The notes beneath the pieces were generated by a model, which saw nothing but the letters and a program-made list of their open reading frames with translations, was not told the DNA's origin and did no database searches. A DNA stretch of 64,000 nucleotides from contig CANQAV010000001.1 in the NCBI GenBank assembly GCA_947589425.1, positions 248,001 to 312,000 on the forward strand, written 5' to 3'. Shown here piece by piece: positions 54,850 through 62,465 of the stretch (the first letter of the stretch is position 1; each line of letters starts with the position of its first letter). The position numbers were made by a program, and so were the translations under genes. The stretch comes from Candidatus Gastranaerophilales bacterium (GTDB taxonomy: Bacteria > Cyanobacteriota > Vampirovibrionia > Gastranaerophilales > Gastranaerophilaceae).

Positions 54850-55237
54850 GGGGATGTAACGGTTTCGACGGGGTGAAGTTTATCGTCAGGGTTGCATTTC
54901 AAGCCGAATAACTTGTTAAACTTTTCAAAAAAATAAACGCTAATAACGTTGTAAAAGCTGATTTTGCTCCCAGAGCAATCGCTGCCTAAGTGCGCGTCAG
55001 CCACTTTATAGGCCCAGCTTGCCGGTCTGTAAGGTAAATTATGCAGGCACAACGCATATTTTCATTTAGCGGTATGCGCCAAGTTATAGTTAGATGAAGT
55101 TGGCAATCTTTAAAATTGTCTTTGGGTTTAGTTTTTGGTTGCGGTAATTTTCCAATAAATCCGAGAAGAAAGTGCCTATGAATGTAGATGCTCTTTCGGT
55201 ATCATTTCGGACGCGAGTTCGACTCTCGCCATCTCCA
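54850..55237 (+). ncRNA. ssrA: tmRNA (one-piece)
   Basis: The 388-base transfer-messenger RNA rescues stalled ribosomes. The 5' end GGGGATG(TAACGGTTTCGAC) pairs with the 3' CATCTCC, and the T arm GCGAG-TTCGACT-CTCGC closes the tRNA-like domain. The tag frame starts at the GCT at 54939 and reads ANNVVKADFAPRAIAA, then TAA at 54987-54989. The tag starts with the common AN and ends in AA for ClpXP/ClpAP recognition. CCA is not encoded after A55237. It is not permuted, unlike the two-piece form of some marine cyanobacteria. Confidence 0.96.
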
Positions 55238-55253
55238 ATCTTTTGAAGTTTGA

Positions 55254-55275
55254 GCCGTACTCCGATGGAGTAGGC
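55254..55275 (+). repeat. Hairpin downstream of ssrA, possible dispersed repeat
   Basis: GCC-g-TACTCC-gat-GGAGTA-GGC is a nine-pair stem with one bulge. It lies 17 bases after the tmRNA and is not followed by a T run, so it is not a standard terminator. Words from it recur inverted at 52545-52580. Confidence 0.4.
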
Positions 55276-55405
55276 GAAAAGAAGAAGCAAAAGGATGTGA
55301 GAGCATGGATGGCGTTGCGTTGAGCAACGGCAGACAACTCAACTCTCTGCAAGGACGACGTAGAAATTTACGAAGCCCCCGACTCGGACAAAAGAATGCA
55401 AAAAT

Positions 55406-56077
55406 CTATTTTACCTCATTAACGGAAGGTACAATTAAAGTATCTTTTGAAGGCTCTAAAGGCATTGTGCTTATCGGGTTATCCGTTTGCTCTTTAATTT
55501 CGGTATTTTGTTCAATATCAGGTTCTTCAACCTGTTTTTCATCAATCGTTTGAGTTGGTTCGCTTATCTCTTCTTTTGGTTGTTCAACTGTTTCTTTTTT
55601 AACTTCTTTTTTGTGTTTTGAAAAAAGATTTTTTATTGATGATTCTTTAGCCGTTTCTTTTTTTGGAAGCATATTGGTGTCGCTTTTCAAATCTACGGCA
55701 GGAATTTCAGATGTTTCGGGGGATTGATTGGTATTATTTTCAACATTTAGCTCAACGGGCGCAAAGATACTTTCAACATTTTCCTGAGCTTTTTGAATTT
55801 CTTCTTGAGTTTCTTCGCTGTTTTGAGGAACTTCAACGTTTAAATTTTGACTATTCAAATCATTTGTTTGCACGGCATCTTCTGTTTGTTCAGAGGGAGC
55901 AGCAGGGGTTTGAGTTTGTTGCGCAGCCCGGGGAGTTTCAACATTTTGAGGCATTTGAATGGGAGCTAATCTTAATCTATCCAATGCGGGGAGTGTTTTT
56001 TGAACTTGTTCATCCGCAAAAACATTCACGCTTAAAACTAAAGATAATAAAAAACCCGTCGTCAAAAGTTTTTTCAT
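55406..56077 (-). CDS. Exported low-complexity protein
   Basis: A 223-residue protein with a Sec signal peptide ('MKKLLTTGFLLSLVLSVNVF', Ala-Asp next) and a mature region that is almost entirely Glu/Gln/Thr/Pro/Asn-rich and presumably disordered ('SEQTEDAVQTNDLNSQNLNV', 'EPTQTIDEKQVEEPDIEQN'), with a short basic patch ('FSKHKKEVKKE'). No globular domain is seen. AAAGGAGG precedes the ATG. It may be a periplasmic spacer or a binding protein; no function is assigned. Confidence 0.78.
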   Translation of the reverse strand: MKKLLTTGFLLSLVLSVNVFADEQVQKTLPALDRLRLAPIQMPQNVETPRAAQQTQTPAAPSEQTEDAVQTNDLNSQNLNVEVPQNSEETQEEIQKAQENVESIFAPVELNVENNTNQSPETSEIPAVDLKSDTNMLPKKETAKESSIKNLFSKHKKEVKKETVEQPKEEISEPTQTIDEKQVEEPDIEQNTEIKEQTDNPISTMPLEPSKDTLIVPSVNEVK

Positions 56078-56163
56078 AAATCCTCCTTTAGCAAAATTAA
56101 TTTTAAGTTACAGATACATTTTAAACAATTTTTTGTTTTATTGTCCAATTTGTAAAGTTTTTC

Positions 56164-56457
56164 TTAAAAAGTCGGAAGCATCATGGTGTCCGTAAATCTT
56201 GTTGTATAATCAAGCGCTCTTTGATGATTAATTTCACGTGAATCAAGCTTAATTTTTCTTGACTGATATTTTGCCGCTTCTTTTTCCGCTTCTTTAATTT
56301 TATCTGATTTTTTCATATTCTCTACATCAATAAGCGAAGTATTATCTTCAATTACATCAATTCTGACTCCCGAATCTTGAGGCATAATCGGAATTTGTTC
56401 TTTTGCTAAAACAGGACTTAGCGCAAAGAATACAAGCAAAAACAACACTTTTTTCAT
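56164..56457 (-). CDS. Small exported protein
   Basis: A 97-residue protein with a signal peptide ('MKKVLFLLVFFALSPVLAKE', cleavage after Ala18) and a charged mature part rich in Lys, Glu and Asp, including a short coiled segment ('DKIKEAEKEAAKYQSRKIKL'). No family is recognised. The start ATG overlaps the tsaC stop by four bases (ATGA), so it is the last gene of the spoIID-murJ-tsaC cluster and probably coexpressed with it. Confidence 0.75.
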   Translation of the reverse strand: MKKVLFLLVFFALSPVLAKEQIPIMPQDSGVRIDVIEDNTSLIDVENMKKSDKIKEAEKEAAKYQSRKIKLDSREINHQRALDYTTRFTDTMMLPTF

Positions 56458-57002
56458 AACTTTATTACACCCTTTCTTATAACTTTATAATCATCATTTT
56501 TACATAATATTACGGTCGAAGGCAAATTTGAATTTTCATCAACCGATATTGGTTTTACTATTGTAGCACAAAAAGAAAATTTTTCGAGTGCTTCTTTATA
56601 ATTTTTAACGGGATCATCCCCTGAAACATTACAGGATGTTGTTGCTAAGACTCTATTTTTTGTGTAGTTAAGGGCATGGAAAAAATCGGGGCTGTTTGGT
56701 ATTCTGATACCTACTGTATTTTGGTTTGATGTAATATAAAAAGGACACAAATCCGATTTTTCAAAAATCAAAGTAAGTGCACCGGGAAGATATTTTTCAA
56801 TAAGTTTTTGAGCATAATCAGGTATTTTTTTAATATATTTTTTAAGATTGTTTATATCATCGCTCATTAAAATTAAAGGTTTTTTTTCATCTCTTTTTTT
56901 TATTTCATATATTTTAAAAACAGCATCCTTATCTTCCGGGTTTGCCCCGAAACCCCAAACGGTGTCTGTTTTAAATGCTAAAATTTCCCCTTTTTTAAGC
57001 AT
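56454..57002 (-). CDS. tsaC: TsaC/YrdC, threonylcarbamoyl-AMP synthase
   Basis: Makes threonylcarbamoyl-AMP from Thr, bicarbonate and ATP for t6A37 tRNA modification. The 182-residue single YrdC domain has 'ILAFKTDTVWGFGANPEDKD', 'KIYEIKKRDEKKPLILM' (KxR...KxxP), 'TVGIRIPNSP' and 'ATTSCNVSGDDPVKNYKEAL'. It lacks the Sua5 C-terminal domain. It overlaps murJ by eight bases at its start and the small exported gene by four at its end. Confidence 0.93.
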   Translation of the reverse strand: MLKKGEILAFKTDTVWGFGANPEDKDAVFKIYEIKKRDEKKPLILMSDDINNLKKYIKKIPDYAQKLIEKYLPGALTLIFEKSDLCPFYITSNQNTVGIRIPNSPDFFHALNYTKNRVLATTSCNVSGDDPVKNYKEALEKFSFCATIVKPISVDENSNLPSTVILCKNDDYKVIRKGVIKL

Positions 57003-58605
57003 TATTTTCGCCTTTTTTGAATTTTGCCGTAATCTTATCTTTTAAATCTTCCAGATATTCAACTTTTAAAATATGAGCAAAGCAAATATAACAAACAAGA
57101 GCAATAAGATTAACAATTAAAACTTTTACGATTTTTAAAACAAAACCATCCGCCAAAATTGAACTTAATCCTAAGTTTATAAAGTAGCCGATAACAAATG
57201 TTAAAAATGCGCACAATAATATTTTTGAAACCTGATATAAAAACGCTCTGTATCCGATTGAAATTTTCTTTCTTATCAAAAATGCCAGAAGCGACCCGTT
57301 TATTATAGTAATAAATGTCGTTGAAAGGGCAATACCGTTTATTCCTAAGGGTCCTGTTAGAATTGAGTTGAATATGAATTTTAATAAAATTGAGCCGATT
57401 GCAATAAAAAACGGAGTTTTTGAATCATTAAAAGAATAATATAATCTTGTAATTGAGTCCCTAAACATATAAGGAATTATTGATAAAGATATGAAAAACA
57501 ATACATCCGCCACCATAAGAGTTGCTTGATGAGAAAAAGCCCCCCTTTCAAGAGCAATCGAAATTAAATCCACTCTTGATACAAATATAACCACCATCAT
57601 AAAAGTACCCGCCAAAATCAAAGAGCCGACCCCTTTGTTAAAATAATGGCGGACTTCATCATATTTTTTCTGGGCTACAAGCCTTGAAAACAAAGGAAAT
57701 AATGGTACTAAAAGAGCCGAGAGCATTAACCCTACGGGAAATTGAAAAATTCTGTTTGCATAGCCGTATGCAGTCCATTGCCCTTCCAGTAAACCTGAAG
57801 CAAAGAAAATATCAACATATATTCCGATTTGCCCGATTGTAGAAGATAAAAATGCGGGCATTAAAAGCTCGAGTATTTCGTTGAAATTTTTATTATGAAA
57901 AAAATCAAAAGCGGGTTTAAAAGTATATCCTAATTTCATCACAACGGGAGTTTGTATAAGAAGCTGAAGAAAAGCACCTATTGTTGTACCAAGCGCAAGA
58001 TAAAAACCCGTTTTATCTCCGTTTGAAAAAATTAAAGTAAGAATTATACCGATTGACATCATTGAAGGAGCAATGTTAGGAAGCAAAAACTTGTTATATG
58101 TTACCAAAATTCCGTAATATAGCCCTAAAAGCGCACCTATAACGATAACCAGACACATATTCTTAAGATGATATGCCGCCAGATGAGATAATTCGGGGGA
58201 AGCTTGAGATATGATGACATTCATAACCTGCTGAGGGAAAAAGAAGCAAACAAGAGCAATCAGACCGAATATTAAAATTGAAAACGTTTCATAAGTATTG
58301 AAAAGTTTTTTAACTTCTTTTGGCGGTTTTATCGTAAAATCTTTTATTAATTTTGAAAAAACACTGACTGTGGCGCTGTGAAAAGGACCGCCCATACCGC
58401 CCAATATAACAATCGCAAGTGCGGGAATTTGATAAGCATAAAAATATGCATCCGATACAAGACTTGCGCCGTAGTATTTTGCAACAAAAATATCCCGAAG
58501 AAAACCCGCAATTTTAGACAGCAGGATAACTATAACAATAAGCCCTGCGCTCCTTAAGAGTCCTTGACCTTTTGTGTTATTAATTTCTTTGCTTTCTTCG
58601 GACAT
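56995..58605 (-). CDS. murJ: MurJ (MviN), lipid II flippase
   Basis: A 536-residue MOP-superfamily transporter that moves lipid II across the inner membrane. About fourteen membrane segments are visible. The N-terminal pattern 'LLSKIAGFLRDIFVAKYYGA' is the MurJ signature, and a charged cavity residue set follows ('GGMGGPFHSATVSVFSK', 'SRLVAQKKYDEVRHYFNKG'). The ATG at 58605 directly abuts the spoIID stop with no gap, and the stop overlaps tsaC by eight bases. Confidence 0.95.
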   Translation of the reverse strand: MSEESKEINNTKGQGLLRSAGLIVIVILLSKIAGFLRDIFVAKYYGASLVSDAYFYAYQIPALAIVILGGMGGPFHSATVSVFSKLIKDFTIKPPKEVKKLFNTYETFSILIFGLIALVCFFFPQQVMNVIISQASPELSHLAAYHLKNMCLVIVIGALLGLYYGILVTYNKFLLPNIAPSMMSIGIILTLIFSNGDKTGFYLALGTTIGAFLQLLIQTPVVMKLGYTFKPAFDFFHNKNFNEILELLMPAFLSSTIGQIGIYVDIFFASGLLEGQWTAYGYANRIFQFPVGLMLSALLVPLFPLFSRLVAQKKYDEVRHYFNKGVGSLILAGTFMMVVIFVSRVDLISIALERGAFSHQATLMVADVLFFISLSIIPYMFRDSITRLYYSFNDSKTPFFIAIGSILLKFIFNSILTGPLGINGIALSTTFITIINGSLLAFLIRKKISIGYRAFLYQVSKILLCAFLTFVIGYFINLGLSSILADGFVLKIVKVLIVNLIALVCYICFAHILKVEYLEDLKDKITAKFKKGENNA

Positions 58606-60297
58606 TTAATTAAATTCCACCCTGTAGATTAAATATTTACCTTTATTTTCACGTTTTAAAGGAGCAAAATTTATAGTATTCAAACCCTCTTTTAAATATT
58701 GCGTAATATTTATTTTGATTACTTTATTGCCTGATGTTAAACTTTTTGTGTCTTGAAACTGATATTCATTAATTGAAAAAGGAAAGTCGTTTACCCCTCT
58801 TTTGTTATTAATTAGCAGATATACCGTGTTAAACGTTTTTGGGGCATAATAAAATTCATATTTATAAGGAATGTTATATTCATTATATAAAACCGTGACG
58901 GGAAGTGTGGAAAGTTTAATATTTGTATAATAATGTTTTAAAATTTCGGGATATTTTTTCCCGTTTCGAGCCATATTATATGCGCCGAATTGGCTCATTC
59001 CGACACCGTGTCCGAAGCCTCCGCCGATTAATTTAAACTCTGAAGGGTATTTTTCGTCATCCCCGAAGTCAAAAAACTTAAACCCTTCTTTTTCTTCATT
59101 TTCACTTTTTTCTTCAAGAGCTTCGCTTCCTTTTGTTTCAACAAAAAAGTTTGCGCTCGGAAGCATTGCATTGTTTTTCTTTAATACTCTTCTGATGCCG
59201 AGCTCTTTTTTTATTCTGTATGTACCTGTTTTAGATACTATTTCAAGTTCGGTGATTTTGCCCGATTGAGTTCTTTTAACGGGTTTTATTTCTTTTAAAC
59301 CTTCAAGTTTAATATCTCCGTCATATTTTGGAATGACAAGCTGGGCTTTTGATTGCTCCTGAAGCGTATTATGGAGAATTTCTTCCAATTCTTTTCTTGT
59401 AAATTCAAACTCCCATCTGAATTTTGGAGAGTTTGTATCAAAACCGCCCGTTTTTGACGTATAAAAATCTTTAACATCTTTCTCGGTTTTTAGGGGAGCT
59501 TGTTTTTCGCTGTCATATCTTGCTTTAAGATAAGGATGCATATCGGATTGCACTCCGTTTCCGAAAACATCATCCCAATCATCCGTAATTCCGGGGCTTG
59601 TGGAAAAATAAAGAGCGCTTATTGGTTTTTCGTTATAAATTGCATAAATTCCTTTTGTTTCATCAACCGCCTTATCGGATATTTCTCTGTATGAATTTAC
59701 TCCGTAATAAACTTGAGATGCCGTTGAATCAACAACATCATAATCAGGTGAAATTTTTGCGCTATATGCATAATTTCTTGCGGCAACAGCCTGTGCTTTA
59801 AGAGCTTCAAGCCCGAAAGATACAGGCATTTCATTAGGTACAACCCCTTTTAAATAGCTTTGTATATCTAAAACATTTATAATATTAAATCCGTTAGGGT
59901 TTTTTGAACTTATTCTAAGCTCAATCATACCGTCATATTTTGCACCGTCGCCTTTTCTGTTAAGTCCGGGAATTTCAATCGGAGAATTAGAGCTCAATAA
60001 AACCGGACCTTTAAGTCTTTCATATTTTAATTCATCGTCTGTATAAACGCTAAAAAAGCCCTCGTCAAGTTTAACTTCAATAAGTTTATTTTCTTCAACG
60101 GGCTCAATTTGGATGTTTTGTGACATATCAACAATTGAAATTTTGGATGTTGATTTTAATTTTACGCTCGTGTGCACCCAGTTAGAAAAACTTTGATTTG
60201 AAATACCGACTCTTATTACATCCTTCCTCTCAAGCGCAAATGTAAAATCAGAAACAAATAAAAAAATAATTAATGCAAATAAAATTTTAATTTTCAT
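58606..60297 (-). CDS. SpoIID/LytB-domain protein
   Basis: A 563-residue exported protein with a signal peptide or N-anchor ('KIKILFALIIFLFVSDFTFA') and a SpoIID domain: 'IQSYLKGVVPNEMPVSFGLE' followed by ALKAQAVAARNYAYS, 'ALYFSTSPGITDDWDDVFG', and 'GGFGHGVGMSQFGAYNMARN'. In sporulating firmicutes SpoIID is a lytic transglycosylase; LytB relatives occur in non-spore formers including cyanobacteria. A C-terminal extension of about 110 residues looks like a separate beta domain. TAAAAT ends seven bases before the ATG, so the mRNA may be leaderless. It heads a cluster with murJ and tsaC. Confidence 0.93.
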   Translation of the reverse strand: MKIKILFALIIFLFVSDFTFALERKDVIRVGISNQSFSNWVHTSVKLKSTSKISIVDMSQNIQIEPVEENKLIEVKLDEGFFSVYTDDELKYERLKGPVLLSSNSPIEIPGLNRKGDGAKYDGMIELRISSKNPNGFNIINVLDIQSYLKGVVPNEMPVSFGLEALKAQAVAARNYAYSAKISPDYDVVDSTASQVYYGVNSYREISDKAVDETKGIYAIYNEKPISALYFSTSPGITDDWDDVFGNGVQSDMHPYLKARYDSEKQAPLKTEKDVKDFYTSKTGGFDTNSPKFRWEFEFTRKELEEILHNTLQEQSKAQLVIPKYDGDIKLEGLKEIKPVKRTQSGKITELEIVSKTGTYRIKKELGIRRVLKKNNAMLPSANFFVETKGSEALEEKSENEEKEGFKFFDFGDDEKYPSEFKLIGGGFGHGVGMSQFGAYNMARNGKKYPEILKHYYTNIKLSTLPVTVLYNEYNIPYKYEFYYAPKTFNTVYLLINNKRGVNDFPFSINEYQFQDTKSLTSGNKVIKINITQYLKEGLNTINFAPLKRENKGKYLIYRVEFN

Positions 60298-60370
60298 ACA
60301 GCTAATTTTACAATTAAAAATTATTAATGTAAAATTAGTTTATCAAATTTATTATTTACAGGGAGAAAAA

Positions 60371-61750
60371 ATGTCCGGCGAAGAAAATCTTAAAAAATTA
60401 AGCTATGCACAGCTTTTAAATTTCTGCATAGGGTTTTTTGGTCTGCAGTTTGCATGGCAGATGAGAATTATACTATCGGGGCCTCTAACCGAATCTTTAG
60501 GCGCAAGTCCTCTTTTATACGGTCTTATATGGCTTGCGGGACCTGTTACGGGGATTGTGGTACAGCCTATAATAGGAGCTCTTTCCGATAATACCTTTAC
60601 GAGATTTGGAAGAAGAATACCTTATCTTTTCTTTGGAGCGTTATTTGGTGCAATTGGCTTAATTTTATTACCGAAAAGCCAATTTATAAGCACTTTGTTC
60701 GGCGAAAATCATCCCGTTTGGCTTGCTCTTTTTATATCCGCAATATTTATATGGATAATCGATGCTTGTGTTAATGCGGCACAAGGTCCATACAGAGCGC
60801 TTATTCCCGACAACATCCAAAAAAATCAGCATGCTATTGCAAATTCTTTTTTAAGTTTCGCAATCGGTCTGGGCTCTGTTGTTGCGGCAGGAGCAGCACC
60901 GTTATTGAAATCAGTATTTAATTATCAGATGAGCGTTGATCAGCAGTTCAGCATGGCAGGTATCGCCTTTATTTTAGGCATGCTTTGGACTTGTATTACA
61001 TTCAAAGAAAATATTCCGACAAAAGAACAATTGGCGGAAAAAAAGCTTGAAGCAAAGAAAACAGCTTCAAAACCTTTTATAGAAAACGTTAAAGACTTTT
61101 TAAGCTCATCCGGCGAAGTCGGAAAAATATGCACAATCCAATTTTTCACCTGGATTGGTTTAATGTCTTTGTTGATATTTTTTACTCAATATGTCGTTCA
61201 TATTCTCTATCAAGTGCCAAATACGGTAGGACTTGAAGATAACGTAATTTCAATATTTGAAAAAACTCAAATTGAAGCTCAAAACTTTGCACAAATATGT
61301 TTTGCATTTTTTAATTTAATCTGCTTTGTTGTGGCAATTCCGATAGCCAAAATGGCTGAAATCAAAGGAAATAAAAGAGTTCATGCAACATCCCTTGCGA
61401 TTATGGCTTTTGCATATCTTCTTATGGCATGCCTTCCAAACAAAGTAAGCGTATTTATGGCAATGGGTTTGGCGGGCATCGGCTGGGCTTCAACTTTATC
61501 TTTGCCTTTTGCAATGCTTTCAAAATATATAAAAGAAGGCACGGAAGGCTCTGCTATGGGTATTTTTAACATATTCATTTCAGCGCCTCAGGTATTGGTA
61601 TGCACGCTGTTAGCTTGGTTTATCAATATCTCGGTATACAAAATGGGTGAATATACAAACAATCACTGGGATTATGCCTTTTTATTCGGCGCTTTAATGC
61701 TTATAATTTCAGCATTTATTACAATGAGCATTAAAGAAAATGACAAATAA
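60371..61750 (+). CDS. MFS transporter (SLC45/GPH-like sugar transporter)
   Basis: A 459-residue twelve-TM transporter. The 'GALSDNTFTRFGRRIPYLFF' motif after TM2 and the N-terminal 'GFFGLQFAWQMRIILSGPLT' match the SLC45/GPH sugar transporters (sucrose, maltose and related). A central cytoplasmic loop (about residues 215-240, Lys/Glu-rich) divides the halves. The substrate is not determinable from sequence. GGGAG precedes the ATG. Confidence 0.88.
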   Translation: MSGEENLKKLSYAQLLNFCIGFFGLQFAWQMRIILSGPLTESLGASPLLYGLIWLAGPVTGIVVQPIIGALSDNTFTRFGRRIPYLFFGALFGAIGLILLPKSQFISTLFGENHPVWLALFISAIFIWIIDACVNAAQGPYRALIPDNIQKNQHAIANSFLSFAIGLGSVVAAGAAPLLKSVFNYQMSVDQQFSMAGIAFILGMLWTCITFKENIPTKEQLAEKKLEAKKTASKPFIENVKDFLSSSGEVGKICTIQFFTWIGLMSLLIFFTQYVVHILYQVPNTVGLEDNVISIFEKTQIEAQNFAQICFAFFNLICFVVAIPIAKMAEIKGNKRVHATSLAIMAFAYLLMACLPNKVSVFMAMGLAGIGWASTLSLPFAMLSKYIKEGTEGSAMGIFNIFISAPQVLVCTLLAWFINISVYKMGEYTNNHWDYAFLFGALMLIISAFITMSIKENDK

Positions 61751-61762
61751 TTATTAAATTTG

Positions 61763-61790
61763 TTGTCTTAGAATATTATTGGGATACAAT
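61763..61790 (+). promoter_or_regulatory. Promoter of the radical SAM gene (leaderless arrangement)
   Basis: TTGTCT (61763-61768), 16 bases, then TACAAT (61785-61790), followed by TATAAT and the ATG at 61797. The predicted transcription start coincides with the start codon. Confidence 0.5.
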
Positions 61791-61796
61791 TATAAT

Positions 61797-62432
61797 ATGG
61801 ATGAAAATAAAGAAAATCTGCTATATTTTTTAGACAATAAACCATATATCAATATAACAAACGCATGCACAAATGCATGTGTTTTTTGCGTTAGAAATCA
61901 AAAAGAAGATGTTCAGGGAGCAAAGCTTTGGCTTGATAAGGACAATATAACCGCAGATGATGTTATAAAACAGCTTGAAATCAATAAAGAAAAACTTAAA
62001 AATTCCAATGAAATTGTTTTTTGCGGATACGGAGAGCCTCTAATCAAATTAAATGAAGTAATCGAGATATCAAAATATATAAAAGAAAATTTTCCTGATT
62101 TAAAAATTAGAATTAATACAAACGGGCATGCAAACGCAATTCACAAGAAAAATACTCTGCCTCTGCTGGCTCCTTATATTGATTCAATATCAATAAGCCT
62201 TAATGCTCAAAATGAAGAAATGTACAACAAAATCTCAAATCCCAAAATCAATAATGCTTATGAAGAAGTAAAAAGGTTTATAAGAGCATGTGTTGAAGAA
62301 AAAATTCCAACAACGGCGACAATCGTATCAAAAGTCGAAAATTATCCCGTTGACGAGTCAAGATGTGAAATAATTGCAAAATCCCTCGGCGCAAAATTCC
62401 GCTCAAGAGAATGGATTAAAAACGGTTATTAA
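61797..62432 (+). CDS. TatD-associated-type radical SAM protein
   Basis: A 211-residue radical SAM enzyme of the short, TatD-linked class (TIGR04038-like). The cluster motif is 'NACTNACVFCVRNQK' (CxxxCxxC), followed by 'VFCGYGEPLIKLNEV' (the GGE-type SAM motif), 'RINTNGHAN' and 'ISISLNAQNEEMYNKISNP'. There is no SPASM or other extra cluster domain. The reaction is unknown. The ATG at 61797 is chosen over an in-frame TTG at 61779 because the TTG lies within the likely promoter. No tatD gene is in the window. Confidence 0.85.
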   Translation: MDENKENLLYFLDNKPYINITNACTNACVFCVRNQKEDVQGAKLWLDKDNITADDVIKQLEINKEKLKNSNEIVFCGYGEPLIKLNEVIEISKYIKENFPDLKIRINTNGHANAIHKKNTLPLLAPYIDSISISLNAQNEEMYNKISNPKINNAYEEVKRFIRACVEEKIPTTATIVSKVENYPVDESRCEIIAKSLGAKFRSREWIKNGY

Positions 62433-62465
62433 TAAAAAAATAATAAAAAGAAAGGTAGATAAATT

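Noticed and set aside
55305-55553. 82-codon plus-strand frame after ssrA
   Set aside because: It overlaps the well-supported exported low-complexity gene on the other strand and has no ribosome site or family.
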